From the NCBI RefSeq assembly GCF_009883055.1, contig NZ_WWVR01000061.1, forward strand, positions 1-7,196: 7,196 bases of DNA, given 5' to 3'. The notes below the pieces were generated by a model, which had not been told where the DNA came from, made no database searches, and was given only the letters and a program-made list of their open reading frames with translations. The DNA is from Blautia sp. BIOML-A1. Its GTDB lineage: Bacteria; Bacillota; Clostridia; Lachnospirales; Lachnospiraceae. Shown here piece by piece: positions 1 through 4,968 of this stretch. Made by a program: the position numbers and the translations under genes. Each line of letters starts with the position of its first letter. Within the stretch, counting starts at the first letter, position 1.

Positions 1-114
1 CCGTCCTTTTAGTATGCCCGCCTACCGGAGGGCATCTTTCATTCAAGAGTGCTCCGTAGGAGCAGTTTCCTATAAAGCAAAAAGAAAAAGCCCTGAAAAA
101 TTCAGGACTTTTGA
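1..114. other. Probable host flank, no gene
   Basis: No credible coding sequence is seen. Two short hairpins lie here: ATGCCC/GGGCAT (14-19 with 30-35) and GCTCC/GGAGC (51-55 with 59-63, loop GTA). The loop of the first (CCTACCGGA) and the second hairpin (TCCGTAGG) are nearly complementary. Neither is followed by a clear T-run. The stretch lies outside the tRNA-like attachment sequence, so it is inferred to be chromosomal DNA rather than prophage. Confidence 0.4.
79..109 (-). terminator. Intrinsic terminator behind tRNA-Leu remnant
   Basis: On the minus strand AGTCCTGAA pairs with TTCAGGGCT (plus 89-97 with 101-109, one G-U pair) over a three-base loop and is followed by TTTTTCTTTTT. It lies just downstream of the tRNA 3' end, so it is probably the original terminator of the host tRNA gene. 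Confidence 0.75.
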
Positions 115-141
115 GGTGCCGCTGGCCGGACTCGAACCGGA
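115..141 (-). other. tRNA-Leu 3' end, likely prophage attachment site (attL/attR)
   Basis: Read on the minus strand this is a T-arm with the invariant TTCGAGT loop flanked by CCGG/CCGG, then CAGCGGC as the 3' acceptor strand, A as discriminator, and CC. A 5' partner GCCGCTG would fit a tRNA-Leu acceptor stem. The rest of the tRNA is absent: upstream sequence on this strand does not form anticodon or variable arms. Integration of tyrosine-integrase phages into the 3' end of tRNA genes is well known, so this is probably the displaced 3' copy. The matching intact tRNA should lie beyond the integrase, outside the window. The identity as Leu is inferred from the acceptor strand only. Confidence 0.7.
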
Positions 142-336
142 TTCTTTGAAAATCCGCAAACACCAGTAAATACAAGAAATTCTCCGAAAGCCCTGTAAAA
201 TCAATACTTTTATTATGTTCCGCGTTACAAGATAATGTACAATAAAACATAGAAACTGCACACTGGTTCTCACGAAAGTTCACACGAAAATGATGATACA
301 ATATGCTCCCGGCAGAGGGTACCTGCCGGGATTTTT
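142..336. other. Non-coding phage end between att site and endolysin
   Basis: No gene is supported here; open frames on either strand lack ribosome sites and protein-like composition. The segment holds the arm-like 12-bp repeats at 267-290 and the terminator hairpin at 307-338. The rest is AT-rich sequence without recognisable signals. Confidence 0.5.
267..290. repeat. Two tandem 12-bp repeats, possible integrase arm sites
   Basis: TTCTCACGAAAG (267-278) is followed directly by TTCACACGAAAA (279-290), 10 of 12 bases identical. Tandem short direct repeats about 130 bp inside a tRNA attachment core are typical of arm-type binding sites of tyrosine integrases. That role is inferred from position and form; the partner sites at the other end cannot be checked. 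Confidence 0.45.
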
Positions 337-338
337 TT
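307..338 (+). terminator. Strong terminator pointing into the endolysin gene
   Basis: A 9-bp stem (TCCCGGCAG 307-315 with CTGCCGGGA 323-331) is followed on the plus strand by seven T. It ends exactly on the endolysin stop codon. On the minus strand, downstream of the gene, the hairpin lacks a T-run (AGCATATTG follows), so as an intrinsic terminator it works best against transcription entering from the host side. It may also mark the end of the endolysin mRNA. Confidence 0.75.
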
Positions 339-1758
339 ATACCCTGGTAATGTAACGAGCTGCCACAAATCCGTAGTACTTATTTACAATACGGACATAA
401 TACCAAGTACTGCCATCAGCAGCCTTGATTGTATCGCACACATCAATAAGATTATGCTGTGCAAGATACGGGTATTTTTTGATGGTTGGATTCTCTTTGC
501 CTGGCCAGGAACGGACGTTGAGCTCGGCGGTATTGACCATGCCCACCCATTTCGGAACTTTGCTAAGCTGCACTGCAGTCTCTGTGGATTTCTGGTCTTC
601 TGTTGTACCGTAATCGATCCATACGTAGCCATCAATCGCAGAATCTGTGAGTTTATATTTCTTATTGCGGCACGCTCCGCCGTTTGCCACAACACCTGGT
701 GCGCTGGATGTATTGCCTTCATTGGTGTAGACGTAGGTTGCGTCATACGAGTTTACGGATCCGATGTGTGAGCCATTCCGGAAGATGATCAGCGCACCTT
801 TCTTTGGTGTGCTGTGCCAGGTTCCTTTCTGTTTGGCATGACGGGTGACACTCTGGCAGTTGTAGAAGCCGCCACCCATGATCTGAAGGGCTTTGGTCAA
901 TCCAAACACTTTGACCAATTTCCAGAACTGGTAGACCGCACACCACGGCTGCCCCTGGCATCCCGGCTGATTCCAGTTATTTACATCACGGGCAAACTTG
1001 GTGTAGTTCTTGTCACCAGCGTTCTTGGTAAAATCATCCAGATAAGCATTACTTTTTTTCTCCAGATATGGTTTTGTGCCGCCATTGTTGGCGTAATAAT
1101 CTCCAAGCTTGGTATGTTCCTGTAATTTGTTCACAGTTGTTTCCTCTTTCTTCTCAATTTCTTCGGAGTAATCCTTATAAAATACGTTGCGATCTACAGT
1201 TCCGCTGATGCCTGGAATCTTGGCTTTTGAGCTATACTGCCAGCCCACGCCAAAATCTGGTCGGAGTCGTTCCTGAAGCCATCCGTCATCGTTAGCCGGA
1301 TAGCGGGCAATCCAAAAGTCATACTTTTTCAGATGACTGCAGATCACGTTCTCGTACCAGTCCACATTGCAATAGATAGCAAATTTATATCCCGCTGCCT
1401 CTACGATCTCGCGGAAGGCATCTGCCATCTTGTGGATGCTCTCGGATCCAAGAGATCTCTGATTGTTGTATTCCAGATCCAAGAATACCGGAAACTGGAT
1501 CCTGCGTCCATTTAATGTACTTACTACCTTACGGGCTTCTCTCTGGATCTCTGCGATCGTCATTGCATAGGAGTATTTGTAAACACCGACAGGGATGTTA
1601 TATTTGTTGCATCCGGCCAGATTGTTTTCAAACTGCGAATCAACAACATTGCCAGCTTCTGTGATCCGGAGAATTGCAAATCCCATTCCGTAATCTGCGG
1701 CTGTTTTCCAATCAATCTTGCCCTGCCAGGCTGATACATCAATACCTTTAATTTCCAT
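337..1758 (-). CDS. Phage endolysin: GH25 muramidase + CHAP + SH3b
   Basis: A 473-residue cell wall hydrolase that would cut host peptidoglycan at the end of the lytic cycle. Residues about 3-200 are a GH25 lysozyme domain: GIDVSAWQG at the start (Asp7), FLDLEYN with Asp94 and Glu96 as the catalytic pair, and TVDRNVF (Asp189) closing the barrel. Residues about 215-385 look like a CHAP amidase/endopeptidase domain, with PWCAVYQFW (Cys273), GSHIGSV (His331) and YTNEGNT (Glu347) as the catalytic set. Residues about 405-472 are an SH3b wall-binding domain (AELNVRSWPG, then GFVAARYI). There is no signal peptide, so export depends on the holin. The start is placed at the ATG with AGGAGG seven bases upstream (1766-1771); an in-frame ATG seven codons earlier has no ribosome site. 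Order after the holin gene is typical of a lysis cassette. The gene looks intact. Confidence 0.93.
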   Translation of the reverse strand: MEIKGIDVSAWQGKIDWKTAADYGMGFAILRITEAGNVVDSQFENNLAGCNKYNIPVGVYKYSYAMTIAEIQREARKVVSTLNGRRIQFPVFLDLEYNNQRSLGSESIHKMADAFREIVEAAGYKFAIYCNVDWYENVICSHLKKYDFWIARYPANDDGWLQERLRPDFGVGWQYSSKAKIPGISGTVDRNVFYKDYSEEIEKKEETTVNKLQEHTKLGDYYANNGGTKPYLEKKSNAYLDDFTKNAGDKNYTKFARDVNNWNQPGCQGQPWCAVYQFWKLVKVFGLTKALQIMGGGFYNCQSVTRHAKQKGTWHSTPKKGALIIFRNGSHIGSVNSYDATYVYTNEGNTSSAPGVVANGGACRNKKYKLTDSAIDGYVWIDYGTTEDQKSTETAVQLSKVPKWVGMVNTAELNVRSWPGKENPTIKKYPYLAQHNLIDVCDTIKAADGSTWYYVRIVNKYYGFVAARYITRV

Positions 1759-1782
1759 GTTTTTACCTCCTGCTTTCATAAT

Positions 1783-1807
1783 GAGAAAAGGGATGATCTC
1801 TCATCCC
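1783..1807 (-). terminator. Hairpin with GAGA tetraloop and T-run between holin and endolysin
   Basis: On the minus strand GGGATGA pairs with TCATCCC around a GAGA (GNRA) loop (plus 1790-1796 and 1801-1807), followed by TTTTCTC. It sits between the holin stop and the endolysin ribosome site and could act as a leaky terminator or mRNA processing signal that lowers endolysin expression relative to holin. Confidence 0.55.
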
Positions 1808-1811
1808 CAGG

Positions 1812-2105
1812 TCACTCGTCTTTGTGTGTCTGTTTGATCAGCTGGTTGACATATGTAGAAAGACCAGCTACCAGGATTCCCTGTACGATAGCCGTGAAGA
1901 TTGCCATCACAATATCCTGTGGTGTCCCCAGCGTGGTTGTAGCAAATACATACATTGCGCAGATCACAACGCTGATCCCGCCAAGAATAAGCGGGATGTA
2001 CTTATCTTTTACTGCCTGCGCCTGCTTGAGTGCCATGCCTACGAAATATAAAGCAATAGCTACTACGATGAGTTCCGGTTTTACATAATTTGTAATCTGT
2101 TCCAT
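1812..2105 (-). CDS. Phage holin, Hol44-like, three membrane helices
   Basis: A 97-residue inner-membrane protein expected to form the lesions that release the endolysin. Three hydrophobic segments are visible at about residues 10-27 (ELIVVAIALYFVGMAL), 36-55 (YIPLILGGISVVICAMYVFA) and 61-83 (the helix containing FTAIVQGILVAG). A positively charged hinge (KQAQAVKDK) lies between the first two, and a polar charged tail (KQTHKDE) follows. Sequence style, including KPELIVV and YVNQLIKQ, matches the Hol44 (holin superfamily V) family from memory. The preferred start is the ATG seven bases after AGGAG. A second ATG two codons upstream (2111) overlaps the previous stop in ATGA and lies only one base from AGGAG, giving a Met-Ile-Met dual start. 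It is followed by the endolysin gene. Confidence 0.88.
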   Translation of the reverse strand: MEQITNYVKPELIVVAIALYFVGMALKQAQAVKDKYIPLILGGISVVICAMYVFATTTLGTPQDIVMAIFTAIVQGILVAGLSTYVNQLIKQTHKDE

Positions 2106-2107
2106 AA

Positions 2108-2410
2108 TCATTCTCCTTTTCTTTTAATATGTAGCTCTTCGATTTCCTGTTTCATTTTGGTCACCATGCCGTTTCCGCCTAGTTCGTGATATGCTGCATA
2201 CATCTCGCAGTAATTCTGGTAAGCATATGACGGGATGGTTCCAAGGGCTGTATACTTTGCGTGATACTCTATGAGCTGGACGCGAAGCAGAAGCATCGTT
2301 CCTTTGCTGTTAGCGTCTCTGTCTTTTTTCTGATTTTTCAGGAGCCAGACGATGTAGCCTAAGAGTACCGGTAATACAATAGTATATGTCTGGATAAGTA
2401 TTTCTTTCAC
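2108..2410 (-). CDS. Small membrane protein of the lysis cassette
   Basis: A conserved-looking phage protein of about 100 residues with unknown function. Residues about 4-22 (ILIQTYTIVLPVLLGYIVWLL) form one membrane helix, followed by KNQKKDRDANSKG and a soluble helical part with LLLRVQLIEYHAKY and YCEMYAAYHELGGNG, ending EELHIKRKGE. Proteins of this shape directly upstream of holins are common in Clostridia phages; a second holin, antiholin or accessory lysis role is possible but unproven. The start is uncertain. GTG at 2410 begins the typical VKEILIQ sequence but has only a weak ribosome site. A TTG at 2443 would add MRRRNRRKSGI but has none. Its stop overlaps the alternative holin start, so the two are translationally coupled. 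Confidence 0.75.
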   Translation of the reverse strand: MKEILIQTYTIVLPVLLGYIVWLLKNQKKDRDANSKGTMLLLRVQLIEYHAKYTALGTIPSYAYQNYCEMYAAYHELGGNGMVTKMKQEIEELHIKRKGE

Positions 2411-2429
2411 TATTCCACTCTTTCTCCGG

Positions 2430-2443
2430 TTGCGCCGGCGCAA
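2430..2443. repeat. Perfect 14-bp GC-rich palindrome
   Basis: TTGCGCCGGCGCAA is fully self-complementary and stands out from the surrounding AT-rich DNA. It lies between the terminator at 2449-2474 and the likely GTG start of the lysis-cassette membrane protein. It could be a protein-binding dyad or an mRNA hairpin; no T-run follows on either strand, so it is not a simple terminator. Confidence 0.5.
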
Positions 2444-2448
2444 TTTTG

Positions 2449-2474
2449 TATAAAAATAAGAGCCTTACGGCTCT
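2449..2474 (-). terminator. Terminator after the tail protein remnant
   Basis: On the minus strand AGAGCC pairs with GGCTCT around a GTAA (GNRA) loop (plus 2459-2464 and 2469-2474), followed by TATTTTTAT. It separates the tail protein from the lysis genes. Confidence 0.75.
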
Positions 2475-2500
2475 GCTCTGATTTTCTTCATATTTTTCCT

Positions 2501-3352
2501 CTACAAATCTATTTTTTGGATTAATTGGTACAGGGCATTTCCAAATTCTTCTGGAGATCCGGTATAACCTGCCTTGGCAGCACCAATGTAGATGCTTCCA
2601 GCAATGTCTACTTTCACACCTTTCAAATCATAACAGTACATTCCGCCTTTTTCAGTTATATATAAAGCGTTTCGCATCTTCGATGGGGTAAGTTCTTCCT
2701 GCTCCTCGTTAATTCTGCAAAGACGCAATGATGCATTGGTAGAATCTTTTCCTCGTATAGATACTTCTTCTCCCAGATCATACATATACACATCTTTGAG
2801 GGATACCGTTACTGTAGTCGCAAATCCGTAGCTTTGGAAACCTATAACCAGGCTGGTCGCATCATTTGGAATCGTATATTTCAAACAGCATATTTTTTCA
2901 CCATCCCAAACCTCTGATTTATCCTGAGTATTTGCATACAAACGAACTGTATTAGGGTTATCTGTATTTACACCAATTCCAAACGCATAGTTTACCCATC
3001 CATTCGAAGAACTTCCCATTCCTGTTTCACCATTGGAAAATTCCATCAATGTACAGCCCAGTTCTATCGTATGTCCTCTCAGAGCAATGACCTCATCACC
3101 CGTATATTTATACTTTGTTCAACCCCATACGTTTGTATGAGATACAAGAAAATCATATGTCTTCCAACCGTTCTTGCTAGAAGGAGTCATTTTTGCCGTC
3201 ATTGCTGAGGAATTATTAAAATTAGTTGGAAAAATGTTTGTATACCATTTTTTTGAAATCTCATCTGAATGTTCTCCAAGATCAATCAGGTATGCATTCT
3301 TAAACCTTACCGTTCCATTGAAATATTGACCATGCCTAATACTTAACCTAAG
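2501..3352 (-). pseudogene. C-terminal remnant of phage tail/fibre-like protein
   Basis: Two stretches in the same frame, 3119-3352 and 2501-3118, are separated by one in-frame TGA (3119-3121). Upstream reading ends in sequence belonging to a plus-strand gene, so the N-terminus is lost. The upstream part holds a beta-rich module (FNGTVRFKNAYLIDLGEH, then SSKNGWKTYDFLV). The downstream part repeats the pattern (SSSNGWVNYAFGIGV, then VSLKDVYMYDLGEEV), so at least two copies of a carbohydrate-binding-like module were present. The end (KGGMYCYDLKGVKVDIAGS, then AGYTGSPEEFGNALYQLIQ) resembles C-termini of phage tail-associated proteins next to lysis genes. The internal ATG at 3046-3049 has no ribosome site, so the downstream part is probably not expressed alone. 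The fibre function is inferred from position and module type; no family is recognised with certainty. Confidence 0.7.
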
Positions 3353-3362
3353 GAGAATGTCC

Positions 3363-3635
3363 ATGGATAAAAAAACTTTTGAACATTTTAATTTCATCCC
3401 TGAGTTTCCCGATTTTCCTGATCCATCCTCAATCGCTGGAATTTCAAAAGAATCATTAAAAGAATTTGAAAAATCCGAAGCTTACAAAAAATATGTACTT
3501 CCTACTCTTGAACGTGAAAAACAATTAAAAAGGCAAAAACGCTCAGAATGGTTCTGGATCAAAGGATTATTAATACTCAACACTATTTTCGCTGGAACTT
3601 CTGCTATATGTGCAGTCATATCATTGTTAAAATAA
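3363..3635 (+). CDS. Small protein with C-terminal membrane helix, unknown function
   Basis: A 90-residue protein of no recognised family. It starts with an acidic, Pro/Phe-rich segment (FIPEFPDFPDP), continues with a charged helical part (SLKEFEKSEAYKKY, then EREKQLKRQKRSEW), and ends in one hydrophobic helix (about residues 65-89, IKGLLILNTIFAGTSAICAVISLL), so it is probably tail-anchored with the N-terminus inside. The ATG at 3363 has AGGAG seven bases upstream; an ATG at 3357 is only one base from that site. It lies on the plus strand exactly where the tail protein remnant stops, and its last 20 bases overlap the 3' end of the convergent gene at 3616-3804. No convincing promoter was found. 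A superinfection-exclusion or other lysogenic-conversion role is speculation. Confidence 0.7.
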   Translation: MDKKTFEHFNFIPEFPDFPDPSSIAGISKESLKEFEKSEAYKKYVLPTLEREKQLKRQKRSEWFWIKGLLILNTIFAGTSAICAVISLLK

Positions 3636-3804
3636 TTAATAACAACACTGTGTCCAGAACTACAATAGCCTGTAGGGATGTCTGCGCCTTCCGTAATTTC
3701 TCAATATTCTCACTGGAATGCGCTTCCATTCCTGCTGTGTAGGCAATAAGCTCGTTTCTCTCACTTTCTGTCATGTCTTGGTATCTTACCTTATTCGTTT
3801 TCAT
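3616..3804 (-). CDS. Small tail-anchored membrane protein behind the Cro-like gene
   Basis: A 62-residue protein of unknown function. The N-terminal 40 residues are soluble and charged (MKTNKVRYQDMTESERNE, then HSSENIEKLRKAQTS). The last 20 residues (AIVVLDTVLLLIILTMI) form a membrane helix that runs to the C-terminus. AAGGAG four bases before the ATG at 3804 sets the start; an upstream in-frame ATG (3822) lies before the ribosome site and is rejected. It follows the Cro-like gene after 28 bases on the same strand and is probably co-transcribed with it, so it would be among the first lytic genes. Its end overlaps the convergent plus-strand gene by 20 bp. It has the same tail-anchored topology as that neighbour, without obvious sequence similarity. 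Confidence 0.72.
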   Translation of the reverse strand: MKTNKVRYQDMTESERNELIAYTAGMEAHSSENIEKLRKAQTSLQAIVVLDTVLLLIILTMI

Positions 3805-3832
3805 TTCACTCCTTTTTAACATTAATTCTCAT

Positions 3833-4051
3833 TTATGCGACAAATTGACTAAAAAAAATAGCATTCACTTCATCACGCGAAAGATTTAATTCTTTTGAAA
3901 TCAAATCCGCTTCTTTAATCGTAATTGACTCCCCGTCAGCATTGAATTTCCTGTATAATATGGCTCTATCAATTCCAATTAGTGCCGCAAGTTCAGAAGT
4001 ATTTAAGCCGCATTCTACTATTTTCCCTTTTAATCTATTTATATTTACCAC
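3833..4051 (-). CDS. Cro-like small helix-turn-helix regulator
   Basis: A 72-residue DNA-binding protein. Residues about 15-40 (LNTSELAALIGIDRAILYRKFN) form a helix-turn-helix of the XRE/Cro type, followed by ITIKEADLISKELNLSRDEVNAIFF, the usual supporting helices. Its short size without a C-terminal domain, and its position divergent from the XRE repressor across a shared promoter region, suggest the Cro role, i.e. turning off lysogeny genes at induction. The start is a GTG six bases after GGAGG. The promoter is TTGACA (4116-4121) and TAATGT (4093-4098) with 17 bp between them on the minus strand, overlapped by operator-like repeats. With the structural and replication genes deleted, its downstream targets are mostly gone. 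Confidence 0.85.
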   Translation of the reverse strand: MVNINRLKGKIVECGLNTSELAALIGIDRAILYRKFNADGESITIKEADLISKELNLSRDEVNAIFFSQFVA

Positions 4052-4092
4052 TGTATGCCTCCTTTCTTTTTCTCATATCTGCGACTATAATT

Positions 4093-4121
4093 ACATTATC
4101 ACAACCATATTTCTTTGTCAA
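4093..4121 (-). promoter_or_regulatory. Early lytic promoter for the Cro-like operon
   Basis: On the minus strand there is a perfect -35 TTGACA (plus 4116-4121), a 17-bp spacer and a weaker -10 TAATGT (plus 4093-4098). It reads into the Cro-like gene. An operator-like repeat (4127-4138) lies immediately upstream of the -35, consistent with repressor control. Confidence 0.7.
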
Positions 4122-4126
4122 GCCAC

Positions 4127-4158
4127 TTTTCGCATATTTGAGAATATTTTCGCATATT
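4127..4158 (+). promoter_or_regulatory. Operator-like repeats of the immunity region
   Basis: TTTTCGCATATT occurs twice exactly 20 bp apart (4127-4138 and 4147-4158). Related TCGCA-containing sequences occur inverted at about 4179-4190 (AATCGCAAATTT on the minus strand, inside the repressor promoter) and near 4078-4088. Such a cluster between divergent HTH genes is the expected layout of CI/Cro operators. Binding is inferred. Confidence 0.65.
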
Positions 4159-4171
4159 CATTATTTATATG

Positions 4172-4200
4172 TTGCAAATTTGCGATTTATATGTTACTAT
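4172..4200 (+). promoter_or_regulatory. Repressor promoter
   Basis: TTGCAA (4172-4177), a 17-bp spacer and TACTAT (4195-4200) lie 25 bases before the repressor start. An operator-like half site overlaps the spacer, suggesting autoregulation. Confidence 0.65.
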
Positions 4201-4224
4201 ACCTAACGTAAGGAGGATATTAAT

Positions 4225-4674
4225 ATGAATACAGGAGACAGAATAAAGCAACGTAGATTAGAGCTTGGACTTACTGCTGATGATTTAGCCGAAAAAATTG
4301 GAAAATCTCGTGCAACAATATATAGATATGAAAATGGAGATATTGAAAATATGCCCACTCCCGTTTTAGAGCCTCTAGCCAAAGCCCTAGATACTACTCC
4401 TGCTGATTTAATGGGATGGCAGTCTTCTTCAATTAGTCCTTTGCACAATAATATTCGTTGTGAAAATGTAGCAGAATCCGAGTTAGTTCTCTCTTATAGA
4501 AAGTTAAATAAACCCAACCAGTCCAAGGTTCTCACCTATTCAAAAAGTCTTCTCTCCGCTCAGCAGATGGAAGAAGACGTTCTCGCCGCCCATGCCCATA
4601 CAGACGTTGAGCAGACACCGGAGGGTGTTCAGCATGATCTTGATATTATGGATGATGATTCTATGTGGAATTAG
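4225..4674 (+). CDS. Prophage XRE-family repressor (ImmR/CI-like)
   Basis: A 149-residue transcription repressor that maintains lysogeny. Residues 5-62 are an XRE helix-turn-helix domain (IKQRRLELGLTADDLAEKIG, SRATIYRYENG, then LAKALDTTPADLMGW). The rest is a short helical dimerisation part (ELVLSYRKLNKPNQSKVLTY) and an acidic tail (HTDVEQTPEG, DLDIMDDDSMW). There is no S24 self-cleavage domain. Repressors of this build are normally inactivated by a separate ImmA-type peptidase encoded nearby, here present only as a broken gene. The start is ATG at 4225 with AAGGAGG eight bases upstream. It is transcribed away from the Cro-like gene. Unusually, a toxin-like locus and a DUF2442 gene lie between it and the immA remnant. 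Confidence 0.9.
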   Translation: MNTGDRIKQRRLELGLTADDLAEKIGKSRATIYRYENGDIENMPTPVLEPLAKALDTTPADLMGWQSSSISPLHNNIRCENVAESELVLSYRKLNKPNQSKVLTYSKSLLSAQQMEEDVLAAHAHTDVEQTPEGVQHDLDIMDDDSMWN

Positions 4675-4678
4675 ATTG

Positions 4679-4692
4679 TATTCGACCGAATA
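4679..4692. promoter_or_regulatory. Palindrome at the toxin promoter
   Basis: TATTCG-AC-CGAATA is an inverted repeat that covers the place where a -35 box would be for the TATAAT at 4710-4715, which otherwise has no good -35. It is different from the TCGCATATT repeats of the immunity region, so another regulator is likely. Function is inferred. Confidence 0.45.
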
Positions 4693-4709
4693 CGCAGATA
4701 CTTTGACAA

Positions 4710-4715
4710 TATAAT
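4710..4715 (+). promoter_or_regulatory. Candidate -10 box of the toxin mRNA
   Basis: TATAAT is directly preceded by TTGACA (4704-4709), which is too close to be its -35. The proper -35 region (about 4687-4692) is the right half of a palindrome and does not match consensus. Transcription would begin near 4722, giving a leader of about 65 bases before the toxin gene. Confidence 0.45.
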
Positions 4716-4747
4716 ATACTTACCAGGGCAACTGGGAGGATGCGGTA

Positions 4748-4781
4748 CCACTCCGTTTCTGAGTCTTGCAGAAAGGAGTGG
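4748..4781 (+). promoter_or_regulatory. Hairpin hiding the toxin ribosome binding site
   Basis: CCACTCC (4748-4754), a bulged G, and TTTCT (4756-4760) pair with AGAAA (4770-4774) and GGAGTGG (4775-4781) over a 9-base loop. The toxin Shine-Dalgarno AAAGGAG (4772-4778) is wholly inside the 3' arm. Masking of the ribosome site in the mRNA is a known feature of type I toxin messages. Confidence 0.7.
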
Positions 4782-4786
4782 GGCTT

Positions 4787-4870
4787 ATGAGTACATATGA
4801 AGAATTTATGATTATCCTGAACACAGGACTTTTAATCGTAGCTATTCTGAATCTGAAAAATAAGAAATAG
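4787..4870 (+). CDS. 27-residue holin-like toxin peptide (type I TA toxin candidate)
   Basis: A very small membrane peptide beginning MSTYEEFMIILNTGLL and ending in the basic run NLKNKK. Residues 7-22 form one hydrophobic helix. This form (short polar start with Thr-Tyr-Glu, one helix, lysine-rich end) matches the putative holin-like toxin family of Firmicutes, whose members resemble TxpA-type toxins of type I systems. The start ATG has AAAGGAG eight bases upstream, and that site is buried in a stable hairpin (4748-4781). A consensus promoter on the opposite strand would transcribe an antisense RNA across the 3' end. The gene lies between the prophage repressor and a DUF2442 gene. Toxicity is inferred from family and architecture. 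Short length makes chance possible, but ribosome site, hairpin and antisense signals agree. Confidence 0.75.
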   Translation: MSTYEEFMIILNTGLLIVAILNLKNKK

Positions 4871-4904
4871 CATCCCCGCTCTGGTCAAGTAGGATGCTAT
4901 TTCT
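4855..4904. terminator. Bidirectional terminator shared by toxin and antisense RNA
   Basis: The stem is 13 bp (4863-4875 with 4892-4904) with a 16-base loop. The core arms are AAATAGCATCC and GGATGCTATTT, flanked by one G-C and one A-T pair. On the minus strand the tail is TTATTTTTC; on the plus strand it is weaker (ATAACTCTTATT). The toxin stop codon is inside the left arm. Confidence 0.75.
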
Positions 4905-4962
4905 ATAACTCTTATTACACCAGAAACGGATAGGTTTCAGCTATCGTTCCAGTTGTCTTGTT
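4855..4962 (-). ncRNA. Candidate antisense RNA antitoxin
   Basis: A predicted RNA of about 105 nt starting near 4962 on the minus strand, seven bases after TATAAT, and ending after a 13-bp hairpin with the tail TTATTTTTC (about 4855). It covers the last 16 bases of the toxin gene and the whole toxin 3' UTR, so the two RNAs could pair over 50 bases or more. Convergent antisense RNAs overlapping the toxin 3' end are the arrangement of txpA/RatA and bsr-type systems. No ORF with a ribosome site is present in it. Existence is predicted from promoter and terminator only. Confidence 0.65.
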
Positions 4963-4968
4963 AAGTAT

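Noticed and set aside
1..63. Kissing-loop RNA or riboswitch in the left flank
   Set aside because: The loop complementarity is imperfect, there is no associated gene or promoter, and the window cuts it off.
70..273. Minus-strand open frame across the attachment site
   Set aside because: It overlaps the tRNA end and its terminator, has no ribosome site and an unlikely composition.
814..1125. Plus-strand open frame of about 100 codons over the endolysin gene
   Set aside because: It is antisense to the CHAP region of a well-supported gene and has no ribosome site or family resemblance.
2501..3049. Stand-alone 182-residue gene
   Set aside because: The internal ATG codons have no ribosome site and the frame continues upstream through a single TGA, so it is better read as part of a broken larger gene.
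4704..4715. TTGACA followed by TATAAT as a complete toxin promoter
   Set aside because: The hexamers are directly adjacent; without a 16-18 bp spacer they cannot form one promoter.
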